DNA from: Citromicrobium sp.
GTDB taxonomy: Bacteria; Pseudomonadota; Alphaproteobacteria; Sphingomonadales; Sphingomonadaceae
Length of the DNA stretch: 64,000 nucleotides
Assembly: GCA_002729695.1 (NCBI GenBank)
Contig: PBYQ01000027.1
Location: 1 to 64,000 of the forward strand
Direction: 5' to 3'
Positions 48,905 through 57,424 of the stretch are shown in pieces. The notes under the pieces were generated by a model, which had not been told where the DNA came from, did not search any database, and saw only the letters and a list, made by a program, of their open reading frames with translations. Positions within the stretch are counted from its first letter, which is position 1. Every line of letters begins with the position of its first letter. The translations under genes and the position numbers were made by a program.

Positions 48905-50104
48905 CTAGCCCTCCAGCTTGAGCAGCGAGTCTTCGGATGCGTTGAGCTGTGCCTGGGCCTGCGCCTGGCTTTCTGCGCGCGCGATGTATTCCTTCGACTT
49001 CTCGACCTCGCTCGAAAGCGTGGTGACGGTCTGCTTCATCGTGTCGAGCGCCTTCAGCTTGAACGTGTCGACCTCGTCCATCGTCGCGTAGATGTTCTGG
49101 AACGCGTTCTGCAGCGTCTGCATCGGGATCGTGCTGGCGGCGGCCTGTTCGTGGATCTTGCCGGTCTGTTCGCGCAGCAGCTTGCCGGTCGAATCGATGA
49201 TCCCCGCCGTGGTGTCGTTGAGCGCGGTGATCTGTTTCAGGACCAGCCGCTGGTTGGTCATCGCCTCGGCCACGGTCACCGCCGTGCGCAAAGCGCTGAC
49301 GGTGGTGGTGCTGGCCCGGTCGACGCCCTTCACCAGTTCGACATTGTTCTTCTTGACCAGATCGAGCGCGAGGTAGCCCTGCACGCTCACCGCCATCTGC
49401 GTCAGCAAGTCCTGCGTGCGCTGGCGGACGTAGAATAGCGCGGTCTCGCGGATCGCCTTGGCCTTTTCCGGGTCGGTCGCGTCGAGTTCGTTGGCCTTGT
49501 CTTCCAGCCGCTCGTCGAGCGTCTTGGAGATGTGGATCATCTGTTCGAGCTTGCCCATCGCTTCCCACAGGTGCTGGCGCTCGACGTCGATCGCGGCGTT
49601 GTCCTTCTGTAATTCGGTGCGGCCCGAATGCAGCTTGTCGAGGATCGCCTGGATGTGGCTCTGCGCGCTCTGGTAGCTGCGGAAATAGCCCTTCAGGCTG
49701 TTGCCCCAGGGCAGCTTGGACAGGATGCCGCTCTTGCCCCGCTTGGCCGGATCGAGCTCTTCCACGGTGGTGCGCAGTTCGGCGAGGTTCGCGCCGACGC
49801 CCTGATCGCGGTCCATCGCGCGCACGGGCCGGTCGAGGAAGCGGTTCGACATGCTGGAGGCCGCCGCGATCTCCTTGCGGCCCATGTTGGAAATCTCGTC
49901 GACCCGCTTGCTGAATTCTGGCGATTGCGTGTCGTGCGCGATCAATTCGGCGACGAAGCTGTCGACCTTGGATTCCAGCTCGCTCTTCTTATCCTCGCCG
50001 ACCGGCACCAGCCCGACAGCCTTCTCCACGTCGACGGCCGGGATCGGCTCGGGCGGAGTCAGGTTCAGCGCATTTGCGGTAGCGGTTTCGGTCTGCGTGG
50101 CCAT
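48905..50104 (-). CDS. TelA/KlaA-family toxic anion resistance protein
   Basis: The 399-residue protein is mostly helical. Segments such as RVDEISNMGRKEIAAASSMSNRFLDRP, WEAMGKLEQMIHISKTLDERLEDK and DRASTTTVSALRTAVTVAEAMTNQRLVLKQI match the TelA family, linked to tellurite and envelope-stress tolerance. There is no transmembrane helix. It heads the telA-xpaC-PHA operon. The 98-base space to the divergent DUF389 gene must hold both promoters. Confidence 0.88.
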   Translation of the reverse strand: MATQTETATANALNLTPPEPIPAVDVEKAVGLVPVGEDKKSELESKVDSFVAELIAHDTQSPEFSKRVDEISNMGRKEIAAASSMSNRFLDRPVRAMDRDQGVGANLAELRTTVEELDPAKRGKSGILSKLPWGNSLKGYFRSYQSAQSHIQAILDKLHSGRTELQKDNAAIDVERQHLWEAMGKLEQMIHISKTLDERLEDKANELDATDPEKAKAIRETALFYVRQRTQDLLTQMAVSVQGYLALDLVKKNNVELVKGVDRASTTTVSALRTAVTVAEAMTNQRLVLKQITALNDTTAGIIDSTGKLLREQTGKIHEQAAASTIPMQTLQNAFQNIYATMDEVDTFKLKALDTMKQTVTTLSSEVEKSKEYIARAESQAQAQAQLNASEDSLLKLEG

Positions 50105-50202
50105 CGGGCTCTGGTTTCCTTGTGCTTACGCTACTGTATTAGCTATACAAGACACGTGTTTCAAGTTTTGGCACCGCCCAGTTTCAGCGATATGGGCCTC
50201 GC

Positions 50203-51759
50203 ATGCAAACCTCATCTCACCCCGCCGATACGAACGGCCCACCGGGATCGACGAACACACGGCGAGGCGGGGGAATCCAGACGGTTTTCCGATCTATCGC
50301 GCGGTGGTGGCGGATCGAGGTCTCGGGAACGGTCGACCAGGCGGCGGTGATCGCGAAGCGGCGCGCGGAATGCGACGTTTCGCCGCGCTACCTGCTGATG
50401 ATCTGCATGTCCGCGGGGATCGCGATCCTCGGCATGCTGCTGTCGTCCCCGGCGGTGGTGATCGGCGCGATGCTGCTTTCCCCCCTGATGGACCCGATCA
50501 TGGGGGTGGGCTTTGCGCTCGCCATCGGCGATTTTCACTGGCTGCGGCGGTCGGTCCGCTCGCTCGCGCTCGGCGTGGGTCTTGCGATTCTGTTCTGCGC
50601 GGTCATCGTGATCTTCTCGCCGATCCAGACTGTCACGACCGAAATCGCATCGCGCACACGGCCCAACCTGTTCGATCTGCTGGTGGCGATCTTCTCCGCG
50701 ATTGCGGGCGGTTATGCCGTCATCCGTGGACGTGAGGGGACCATCGTCGGGGTCGCCATCGCGACCGCATTGATGCCGCCGCTGGCTGCCGTCGGCTATG
50801 GCCTCGCGACCTGGAACTGGACGGTCTTTTCGGGCGCACTTCTGCTGTTCGTCACCAACCTGACAGCCATTGCCCTCACCGCGACCGCGATGGCGCGCGG
50901 CTATGGCTTCAGCACCAGCCTGTCCGAAAAGCAGAGCCAGTTGCAGGCCTTCCTGATTTTCGCCGCCTTCGTTGCGCTGGCGGTGCCGCTGGGCCTGTCG
51001 CTCTACCGGATCGGGTGGGAAGCCAACACGACCCGCCAGATCAACTCCATCGTGCTCGAAACCTTCGGCGGGCGGGCGCGGGTTTCGGATATCCAGCCCG
51101 ACTACAAGGTGCATCCGATCCAGGTCACGGCGACCGTGCTGACGCCGGAAATCATCGCCGATGCAGAACAGCTGGCGAGCCGCGAGATGGAGCAGAAGCT
51201 TGGCCAGCCGGTCGACGTGTCGATCACCCAGCTGCGTGTGGGCACCAGCGCGCAGGCGGCGGAGGAAGCCGAGCTGGCCAATGCGCGCGCCAAGGAGGCG
51301 GAGGCGGCGCAGCGCGCGCAGTCGATTGCCGATAGGCTCGCGATCCTCGCTGGCGTACCCGCCTCGGACGTGACCATCGACCGGCAGCAGCGCCGTGCGC
51401 TGGTCAACGCCAAGCCTCTGGATGGGGCAACCCTGGCGGCCTATCGCGAGCTGGAGCGGCGCATCGATGCGACCGAGCCCGAATGGGATATCCGGATCGT
51501 CCCCCCGCTGCGCGCGCTGCCCGCGATCTCATTCGACGAAGAGGGCAAGCTGACGCCTGCGGGAACGCGCGCGCTCGGCCTCGTTATCTGGGCGCAGCGC
51601 CGGATCGGCATTCCGATAAGCCTGCAAGGCAGTGAGGCGCAGCTGGAGGCTCTGCGCAAGCCTCTCGCCGATGCGGGCATCGACGCGCGGGAAGATGTCG
51701 TGGACGACGACGCGCAGTCGGTCACCGCCTCTTGGGCCGTGCCCGCGCCCGCCAGCTAG
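50203..51759 (+). CDS. DUF389 (TIGR00341) membrane protein
   Basis: The 518-residue protein has an N-terminal cytoplasmic part, about eight hydrophobic helices between 60 and 270, and a long soluble C-terminal region. The motif SPAVVIGAMLLSPLMDPIMGVGFALAIGD is the DUF389 hallmark. The function of the family is unknown; transport or signalling has been suggested. The C-terminal part (290-500) has an Ala/Glu-rich helix (about 345-375). It lies opposite telA, and the acyl-AMP ligase converges at its end. Confidence 0.88.
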   Translation: MQTSSHPADTNGPPGSTNTRRGGGIQTVFRSIARWWRIEVSGTVDQAAVIAKRRAECDVSPRYLLMICMSAGIAILGMLLSSPAVVIGAMLLSPLMDPIMGVGFALAIGDFHWLRRSVRSLALGVGLAILFCAVIVIFSPIQTVTTEIASRTRPNLFDLLVAIFSAIAGGYAVIRGREGTIVGVAIATALMPPLAAVGYGLATWNWTVFSGALLLFVTNLTAIALTATAMARGYGFSTSLSEKQSQLQAFLIFAAFVALAVPLGLSLYRIGWEANTTRQINSIVLETFGGRARVSDIQPDYKVHPIQVTATVLTPEIIADAEQLASREMEQKLGQPVDVSITQLRVGTSAQAAEEAELANARAKEAEAAQRAQSIADRLAILAGVPASDVTIDRQQRRALVNAKPLDGATLAAYRELERRIDATEPEWDIRIVPPLRALPAISFDEEGKLTPAGTRALGLVIWAQRRIGIPISLQGSEAQLEALRKPLADAGIDAREDVVDDDAQSVTASWAVPAPAS

Positions 51760-51766
51760 CCGCCGA

Positions 51767-53518
51767 TTACGCGGCCAGCTGGTATGGCTGGATTTCGCCC
51801 GAGAGATACAGCCGCTTGGCCTTCGCCCGGCTGAGCTTGCCCGACGAGGGGCGCGGCAGCGTGCGCGGCGGCACCAATTCGACCAGGCAGCTCATCCCGG
51901 TGACCGACTGCACCTTCTCGCGAATACGCTCGCGCAGCACGCGGCGCTCTTCGGGGTCGGAGACGCGGCAGTGGACCAGCACCGCCGGCGCTTCCTCGCC
52001 ATCGTCGCGCTCGACCGCGAAGGCGGCAATGTCGCCATGGTTGAAGCCCGGCAACTGCTCCACCGCCCACTCGATATCCTGCGGCCAGTGGTTCTTGCCG
52101 TTGATGATGATCATGTCCTTCGCCCGGCCGACGATGAACAGGTAGCCATCGGCCATGTAGCCCATGTCGCCCGTGTCGAGCCATGCGCTTCCGCCGTCGT
52201 CGGCGGGGACCAGGCAGTCGGTCGTCGCCTCTTCGTTGCGGAAGTAGGAATGCATGATGCTGGGGCCGCGGCACCACACCTTGCCGATCTGGTGGTCGCC
52301 GCGAACATCGCCGTTCTCGCCGCGGATCTCCACGTCCATATCGGGCAGCGGCTTGCCGCAGTTGACGATCGCGCGATAGCGGGCGGGGCGGTTAAGGTTG
52401 GGGCGCGCGCCCGAAAGACGCTCTTCCTCGACCAATTCGACGCGAATGCCTTCGCCGGGCGGCATCACCGTCACCGCCAGCGTCGCTTCCGCGAGGCCGT
52501 AACTCGGCGTGAACGCCGCAGCCTTAAAACCCGCTTCAGCAAACGCATTTACGAAATTCTGCATCACGTCAGGCCGGATCATGTCGGCTCCGTTGCCCGC
52601 CGTGCGCCAGCGCGACAGGTCGAACCGCTCCGCCACGTTGGACTGGCTGGAAATGCGGCGCGCGCAGATGTCGTACCCGAAGGTCGGCGAATAGGAGAGT
52701 GTGGCCCCCGGATTGCGACTGATCAGGTCGAGCCATGCGAGCGGGCGGCGCGCGAAATGTTCGGTCTTCAGGTAATCGGCGGAGACCTGGTTGGCGATCA
52801 GGCTGAGGAAGCAGCCGACCAGCCCCATGTCGTGATACCACGGCAGCCAGCTGACGCAGCGGTCGTTGGTGCCAAGGTCCATCGCCTGCGCATGGCCGTA
52901 AAGGTTATGCAGCAGCGCCTTGTGCGTCACCGCGACGCCGGTGGGGAAGCGGGTCGAACCGCTGGAATATTGCAGGTAGCAGATATCGTCGGGCGCAGCC
53001 TCGGGCAGGTCGGCCCCGGGCGCGTCCTGCGCGGCGAGCGTATCCCAGTCGATCGACTTGCAGCCGACGCGCTGTGCCGCAGCCTGCGTCATTTCCGCGA
53101 TTTCGGGCGGATAGATCAGCAGTGCGGGGTCCGAACTTTCGAGCTGGACGACCAGCTGGTCGATATAGCTTTCCTTGCCGCCGAAGGTGGTCGGCAGAGG
53201 GAGCGGAACAGGCCATGCACCGGCGTAGACGCACGCGCAGAACAGCGCGGCGAACTCGGGGCACGTCTCGGCGATCAGCGCGACACGGTCCTTCGGGCGG
53301 ATACCCGCCGCGACCAGCCGGTGCGCCATCGCCAGCGCATCTTCGCGCATCTCGCGATAGGGATAGGCACGCTCCAGCGTGCCGCGCATGTCGTGGAAGT
53401 TGAGCCCCTTCTCCGATCGCGCCGCATAGTCGATCGCTTCGTTGAAGGTTGCGAAGTCCGCCCGACGGCGCGGGAGCGCGCAATCGTTGGGCGTCGATTG
53501 AATGAGAGTGTCTTGCAT
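51767..53518 (-). CDS. Fatty acyl-AMP ligase (FAAL family)
   Basis: The 583-residue adenylate-forming enzyme activates fatty acids as acyl-AMP. The P-loop is YSSGSTRFPTG at about 189-199. WLPWYHDMGLVGCFLSL and the motif GYLFIVGRAKDMIIINGKNHWPQDIEW are typical of FAAL proteins. FAALs usually hand the acyl group to a carrier protein for lipid or polyketide synthesis; none is encoded beside it. The single gene is isolated between convergent DUF389 and divergent recX. Substrate chain length cannot be read. Confidence 0.9.
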   Translation of the reverse strand: MQDTLIQSTPNDCALPRRRADFATFNEAIDYAARSEKGLNFHDMRGTLERAYPYREMREDALAMAHRLVAAGIRPKDRVALIAETCPEFAALFCACVYAGAWPVPLPLPTTFGGKESYIDQLVVQLESSDPALLIYPPEIAEMTQAAAQRVGCKSIDWDTLAAQDAPGADLPEAAPDDICYLQYSSGSTRFPTGVAVTHKALLHNLYGHAQAMDLGTNDRCVSWLPWYHDMGLVGCFLSLIANQVSADYLKTEHFARRPLAWLDLISRNPGATLSYSPTFGYDICARRISSQSNVAERFDLSRWRTAGNGADMIRPDVMQNFVNAFAEAGFKAAAFTPSYGLAEATLAVTVMPPGEGIRVELVEEERLSGARPNLNRPARYRAIVNCGKPLPDMDVEIRGENGDVRGDHQIGKVWCRGPSIMHSYFRNEEATTDCLVPADDGGSAWLDTGDMGYMADGYLFIVGRAKDMIIINGKNHWPQDIEWAVEQLPGFNHGDIAAFAVERDDGEEAPAVLVHCRVSDPEERRVLRERIREKVQSVTGMSCLVELVPPRTLPRPSSGKLSRAKAKRLYLSGEIQPYQLAA

Positions 53519-53672
53519 AGGAGAGAGCGTAATCCCGTTATCCGCTATCGGCCCGAGGCTCAGTCTTGGACCAGAGCAATGAAGGGCCCGGCAGGCGTTT
53601 TATCGATCACAATCGTCGTTCCCAAGATGATGGCGGTTCCAATCCTCAAGGAGTGTGGCATCATTATGTCCC

Positions 53673-54233
53673 ATGGGCCAATCCCCAGAGACTTCGCACC
53701 GGCGTCACAAGAAAGGACAGCCGCTAGAGGATGCCTCGCTCCGCGATATCGCGCTGAGCTACGCGGGCCGCTACGCCACCACGGCCGCCAAGCTCAAGCT
53801 TTATCTGCAACGCAAGTTACGCGAACGGGGATGGGCGGGGGACGATGAACCGCAGGTGGATGCACTTGTCAGCCGTTTCGTCGAACTGGGATATATCGAT
53901 GATGCGCAATTCGCCGAGATACGCACGCGCGACCTCCTGAGGCGCGGCTACGGCGCACGCCGGGTTGCGCAGGCGCTTCATCATGCAGGGGTCGACAGCG
54001 AGGAACTGGCGCTGACCCCGCCGAGCGAGGCGGAGGGGCGGCAGGCCGCGCTGGCGTTCGCGCGAAGGCGCCGGATCGGGCCTTTCGGGGCCGAGCGCCC
54101 CGATGACCGGACGCGCGAAAAGCAGCTTGCAGCGTTGGTGCGCGCGGGCCATGACTTCGCTGCGGCACGCGCATTGGTCGATGCCGCAAGCGAGGATGAG
54201 GCCGAAGAATGGGCATCGAACGCAGACGACTGA
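53673..54233 (+). CDS. recX: RecX-family regulatory protein
   Basis: The 186-residue protein has the repeated three-helix units of RecX: LRDIALSYAGRYATTAAKLKLYLQRKLRERG, VDALVSRFVELGYIDDAQFAEI, and RDLLRRGYGARRVAQALHHAGVD. RecX modulates RecA filaments. The ATG at 53673 was chosen; AAGGAG lies 20 bases upstream, which suits neither it nor the earlier GTG at 53655 well, so the exact start is open. It overlaps the DUF192 gene by 25 bases. Confidence 0.85.
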   Translation: MGQSPETSHRRHKKGQPLEDASLRDIALSYAGRYATTAAKLKLYLQRKLRERGWAGDDEPQVDALVSRFVELGYIDDAQFAEIRTRDLLRRGYGARRVAQALHHAGVDSEELALTPPSEAEGRQAALAFARRRRIGPFGAERPDDRTREKQLAALVRAGHDFAAARALVDAASEDEAEEWASNADD

Positions 54234-54718
54234 CGATCGGCGTCGTGGCGCTGCTGGGCGCGGTGCTGGCCGCGTGCTCTCCGCAGGGCACCGCCGATTC
54301 GGCGCAGGCGACCGCCGCCGCGCAATCGACGAAAGAGACGCATCCGGTTTCGGGCCTGCGTGTCATCCCGGTTACGGTGCAGACCGCGAAAGGGCCGCAC
54401 CGTTTCGCCACCGAAGTGGCCGAAACTTCCGCCGAGCAGGCCAAGGGCCTGATGTTCCGCACCGAACTGGGCCCGGACGAAGCGATGATCTTCCCGCGCC
54501 AGGGCGATATCGCCAGCTTCTGGATGAAGAACACGCCGTTGCCGCTCGACATCATCTTCATCGGCAAGGACCGGCGGATCATCAACATCGCCGCCGAGAC
54601 CACGCCCTATTCGACCGACCCGGTATCCGCGATGGGGCCGACCAGCGCGGTGTTCGAGATTCGCGGTGGCCGCGCCGCCGAATTGGGGATCGAGCCGGGC
54701 GACACGGTCGAATGGTGA
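54209..54718 (+). CDS. DUF192 lipoprotein
   Basis: The 169-residue protein has a lipoprotein signal, ending in lipobox LAAC at about 20-23. Its DUF192 domain (about 50-168) includes LMFRTELGPDEAMIFPRQGDIASFWMKNTPLPLDIIFIGKDRRI. The WMKNT motif is the family hallmark. The function is unknown. It is nested between recX and the NDUFA12 gene, as in other sphingomonads. Confidence 0.88.
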   Translation: MGIERRRLTIGVVALLGAVLAACSPQGTADSAQATAAAQSTKETHPVSGLRVIPVTVQTAKGPHRFATEVAETSAEQAKGLMFRTELGPDEAMIFPRQGDIASFWMKNTPLPLDIIFIGKDRRIINIAAETTPYSTDPVSAMGPTSAVFEIRGGRAAELGIEPGDTVEW

Positions 54719-54776
54719 GCATTTGCGTGAAAGCGACTTGGCCGCGCCAAGGCCTTGCGCTAGTCCGCAGCCCGCT

Positions 54777-55175
54777 ATGAGCATCCTCGGAAACATCTTC
54801 ACCTGGTGGAACGGTGCCACCATCGGCACCGCCATCTTCACGTCGCGCAAGGGCGAGGAGGTTGGCAGCGACGCCGCCGGCAATCGCTATTACCGCAGCA
54901 AGAACGTCAAGGAAGGTCAGCGCGAGCGGCGCTGGGTGATCTACGACGGCGCGAACGACGCGAGCCGCGTGCCGGCAGAATGGCACGGCTGGCTGCACGG
55001 GGCGGGCGACGACGTGCCCGAAAGCAACCTTCCCCCGCCCCGCATCTGGGAAGCGGACTACACCCCCAACGCGACCGGCACCGCGCAGGCCTACCTGCCC
55101 AGCGGCGCGCTGGAACGTGGCGGCCGCCGCGCCCGCGCCAGCGGCGACTACGAGGCGTGGATTCCGGGCGAGTAA
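54777..55175 (+). CDS. NADH:ubiquinone oxidoreductase accessory subunit, NDUFA12 family
   Basis: The 132-residue protein corresponds to the NDUFA12 (B17.2) supernumerary subunit of complex I, present in alphaproteobacteria and mitochondria. TWWNGATIGTAIFTSRKGEEVGSDAAGNRYYRSK and the RRWVIYDG...PAEWHGWLH region are diagnostic. The start at 54777 was chosen because it gives the family N-terminus MSILGNIFTWW. The TAA stop shares one base with the next ATG. Confidence 0.93.
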   Translation: MSILGNIFTWWNGATIGTAIFTSRKGEEVGSDAAGNRYYRSKNVKEGQRERRWVIYDGANDASRVPAEWHGWLHGAGDDVPESNLPPPRIWEADYTPNATGTAQAYLPSGALERGGRRARASGDYEAWIPGE

Positions 55176-55693
55176 TGGCGATGCGCGCGCCTGCCGCCAT
55201 CATCGGGTGCGCCCTCGCGCTGTCCGCGTGCAACAACGACGCACCCGATCCCACGCCGATCGAAACCGAGGTGCCGGACGAGCTTGCCAAGGGCGGCACG
55301 AGCGATCGCGGCGATGCGACCAAGCGGATCGGCACCCCGATGGAAGAGCGGGTGGCGACCATCGGCCTGCTCAACAAGCGCAACAATGTCAGCCGCGATT
55401 TCGAGATGAAGCCAGGCAAGGCTGTGCGCGTCGGCGACGTCGTGATCCGTATGGAAGCGTGCGAGAAGACCGCGCCGTGGGAAATGCCGCAGGAAGAAGG
55501 CGCCTTCGTCCAGGTCTTCGTGCGCGAGCGGCGCGGAAACGAATCCGAGCCGAGCTGGCAGAAGGTCTTTTCCGGCTGGCTGTTCCGCAATTCGCCCAGC
55601 CTCAACGTGGTCGAGCACCCGGTCTACGACGTCTGGGTCAAGAAATGCGCGATGAGCTTCCCCGGCGAAGAAGACAGCGCCGGGGAAGACTGA
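55175..55693 (+). CDS. DUF2155 domain lipoprotein-like protein
   Basis: The 172-residue protein has a signal with LSAC (about 16-19), suggesting a lipoprotein. The DUF2155 domain (60-165) contains KPGKAVRVGDVVIRMEACEKTAPWEMPQEEGAFVQVFV and FSGWLFRNSPSLNVVEHPVYDVWVKKC. The function is unknown. It overlaps the convergent aat gene by 70 bases at its 3' end. It is probably cotranscribed with the NDUFA12 gene. Confidence 0.88.
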   Translation: MAMRAPAAIIGCALALSACNNDAPDPTPIETEVPDELAKGGTSDRGDATKRIGTPMEERVATIGLLNKRNNVSRDFEMKPGKAVRVGDVVIRMEACEKTAPWEMPQEEGAFVQVFVRERRGNESEPSWQKVFSGWLFRNSPSLNVVEHPVYDVWVKKCAMSFPGEEDSAGED

Positions 55694-56325
55694 GCCGCCG
55701 CTTCGGCTTCCACCTCGGCGAGCGCCTGCGGCAGCGAAATGCGCTGATCGCCGCGCGCAGCGCCTAGCCGCTCAAGATATTCGCTCTGCGGGATCGGGAT
55801 CGCGCCGAGCGAGGCGAGGTGCCCGGTCATGAACTGGCAATCGAACAGCTCGCACCCTGCGCGTTCGAGCAGCGCGAGCAGCCACGCCAAGGCCACTTTC
55901 GAGGCATCGCGGCGGCGGCGGAACATGCTTTCGCCGCAGAACACGCGGTCGAACGCGACGCCGTAGACGCCGCCCACCATCTCCCCACCCTGCCAGCATT
56001 CGATCGAATGTGCGTGGCCGACCTCGTGCAGGCGCTGGTAACTCGCCGCGATTCGCCCGCTGATCCAGGTATCCTCGCCGGTCGCCCTTGGCGCGGCGCA
56101 TTGCAGCACGGTGCCTGCAAAATCGCTGTCGACGCGGATCGTGAACACCTCGCGCCGAATCGTGCGCGCAAGCGAGCGCGAACAGTGAAAGCCGCCGATG
56201 GGGATGATCGCACGTTCACGCGGTTCGACCCAGAAAATGTCCTGGTCGCTGCGCGCCTCCGCCATCGGGAACAGGCCTTGGCGATAGGCGGACAGCAGGA
56301 TCGGGGGAGGGACGATCGGCAGCAT
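55624..56325 (-). CDS. aat: Leucyl/phenylalanyl-tRNA--protein transferase
   Basis: The 233-residue enzyme adds leucine or phenylalanine to N-terminal Arg/Lys residues, marking proteins for ClpS/ClpAP. Conserved parts are LLSAYRQGLFPMAE, FWVEPRERAIIP, HSIECWQGGEMVGGVYGVAFDRVFCGESMFRRRRDASKVAL and FDCQFMTGHLASLGA. The C-terminal 20 residues are encoded in the stretch overlapping the convergent DUF2155 gene. Confidence 0.95.
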   Translation of the reverse strand: MLPIVPPPILLSAYRQGLFPMAEARSDQDIFWVEPRERAIIPIGGFHCSRSLARTIRREVFTIRVDSDFAGTVLQCAAPRATGEDTWISGRIAASYQRLHEVGHAHSIECWQGGEMVGGVYGVAFDRVFCGESMFRRRRDASKVALAWLLALLERAGCELFDCQFMTGHLASLGAIPIPQSEYLERLGAARGDQRISLPQALAEVEAEAAAQSSPALSSSPGKLIAHFLTQTS

Positions 56326-56427
56326 GGGTTGGTCAAGCCTAGCACACCGATCGGCCCGTCACAGACATTTCGCGCAGTTTCGCTTGCGTCCTACCGCAGC
56401 TTTCCATAAGTCGCCCGCTCCGGCTGC

Positions 56428-56503
56428 AGGGGTGTAGCTCAGCTGGTAGAGCATCGGTCTCCAAAACCGAGGGCCACGGGTTCGAATCCTGTCACCCCTG
56501 CCA
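56428..56503 (+). tRNA. tRNA-Trp (anticodon CCA)
   Basis: The 76-base gene folds as a cloverleaf. The acceptor stem is AGGGGTG with CACCCCT, the anticodon loop is CTCCAAA giving anticodon CCA, the T-arm is CGGGTTCGAATCCTG-like, and discriminator G is followed by an encoded CCA. It lies upstream of secE-nusG, as in many bacteria, but separated by about 3.2 kb. Confidence 0.96.
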
Positions 56504-56541
56504 TTCCTCTTTCGACACCTGCCGACGACCGGGAAGCGCAC

Positions 56542-56982
56542 ATGGAATATCTTCACACGATGGTCCGGGTCCGCGACCTAGATGAGTCGCTCGATTTCTA
56601 CTGCAACAAGCTCGGCCTGGTCGAAACCTCGCGCAAGGATGTCGAGGCTGGGCGTTTCACGCTCGTCTTCCTCGCCGCGCCGGGCGATGCCGAACGTGCG
56701 CGCGATGCGCAGGCGCCGCTGGTCGAATTGACGCATAACTGGGACCCGGAAGAATACGAGGGCGGGCGCAATTTCGGGCACCTCGCCTACCGCGTCGACA
56801 ATATCTACGACAGCTGCCAGCGGCTGATGGATGGCGGCGTCACGATCAATCGTCCGCCGCGCGACGGGCACATGGCCTTCATCCGGTCGCCCGACGGCAT
56901 CTCGATCGAACTGCTCCAGAAGGGCGAATCGCTTGCCCCGCAAGAGCCTTGGGCATCGATGGAAAACACCGGCTCCTGGTAG
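56542..56982 (+). CDS. gloA: Lactoylglutathione lyase (glyoxalase I)
   Basis: The 146-residue protein fits glyoxalase I of the VOC fold. Metal ligands H5, E62, H80 and E123 are all present in two repeats of the fold. TMVRVRDLDESLDFYCNKLGL and NFGHLAYRVDNIYDSCQRLMDGGV are conserved. It converts the hemithioacetal of methylglyoxal and glutathione. It begins 39 bases after the tRNA gene. A hairpin and a T-run follow downstream. Confidence 0.92.
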   Translation: MEYLHTMVRVRDLDESLDFYCNKLGLVETSRKDVEAGRFTLVFLAAPGDAERARDAQAPLVELTHNWDPEEYEGGRNFGHLAYRVDNIYDSCQRLMDGGVTINRPPRDGHMAFIRSPDGISIELLQKGESLAPQEPWASMENTGSW

Positions 56983-57033
56983 CCGGCTGGGGCACTGCGC
57001 CCCGATTGCCACAAACTTGTAAAATTGCATTGC

Positions 57034-57065
57034 GCGGGGAACCCTTGGGATTCCCTCGCCTTTTT
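57034..57065 (+). terminator. Putative terminator after gloA
   Basis: GCGGGGAA and TTCCCTCGC can pair with one bulge around an 9-base loop, then CTTTTT. It is about 50 bases after the gloA stop. Confidence 0.5.
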
Positions 57066-57178
57066 CGTCGCGCGCGATGGCTCCCTTTTGTTCCCACAGA
57101 AAATTCGGGAACGCTCCTTACGAAGTGTGCATTTTTCGAGCCATAATGCACTCAGGTGCCCACATCAGGAGTTGACCA

Positions 57179-57328
57179 ATGTCGAGCATGCCATTTCGTA
57201 GCAGCCGTCCGGACAGCTGGACCACGCCGCAGCCGCACACCGATGCGACCATGCGGATGATGAAGTACGGCAAGATCCAGCCGATGCACCAGCCGTCGTT
57301 CTGGGAGCGTCTTTTCGGCATGGTCTGA
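57179..57328 (+). CDS. Small 49-residue protein of unknown function
   Basis: The frame opens at an ATG preceded by AGGAG (7 bases before) and ends at TGA 57326-57328. The product has the C-terminal KYGKIQPMHQPSFWERLFGMV. It is rich in Met, Ser, Pro and aromatic residues and has no transmembrane segment. I recall similar short proteins with a 'YGKIQP...FWERLFG' tail in sphingomonads, but that needs a search. A bidirectional terminator follows. It is otherwise unassigned. Confidence 0.6.
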   Translation: MSSMPFRSSRPDSWTTPQPHTDATMRMMKYGKIQPMHQPSFWERLFGMV

Positions 57329-57370
57329 CCGACCGCCGACTTTCACGCATACAAAGCTTTCACGGAAACG

Positions 57371-57410
57371 AAGAAGGGCCGGAGCGCGCGAACGCTCCGG
57401 CCCTTCTCAT
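57371..57410. terminator. Bidirectional terminator between the small gene and agcS
   Basis: GAAGGGCCGGAGCG (57373-57386) and CGCTCCGGCCCTTC (57393-57406) form a perfect 14-base stem around loop CGCGAA. It lies between the plus-strand small gene and the minus-strand symporter stop, so it can end both transcripts. Confidence 0.85.
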
Positions 57411-57424
57411 TTGCTGGCGGGCCG

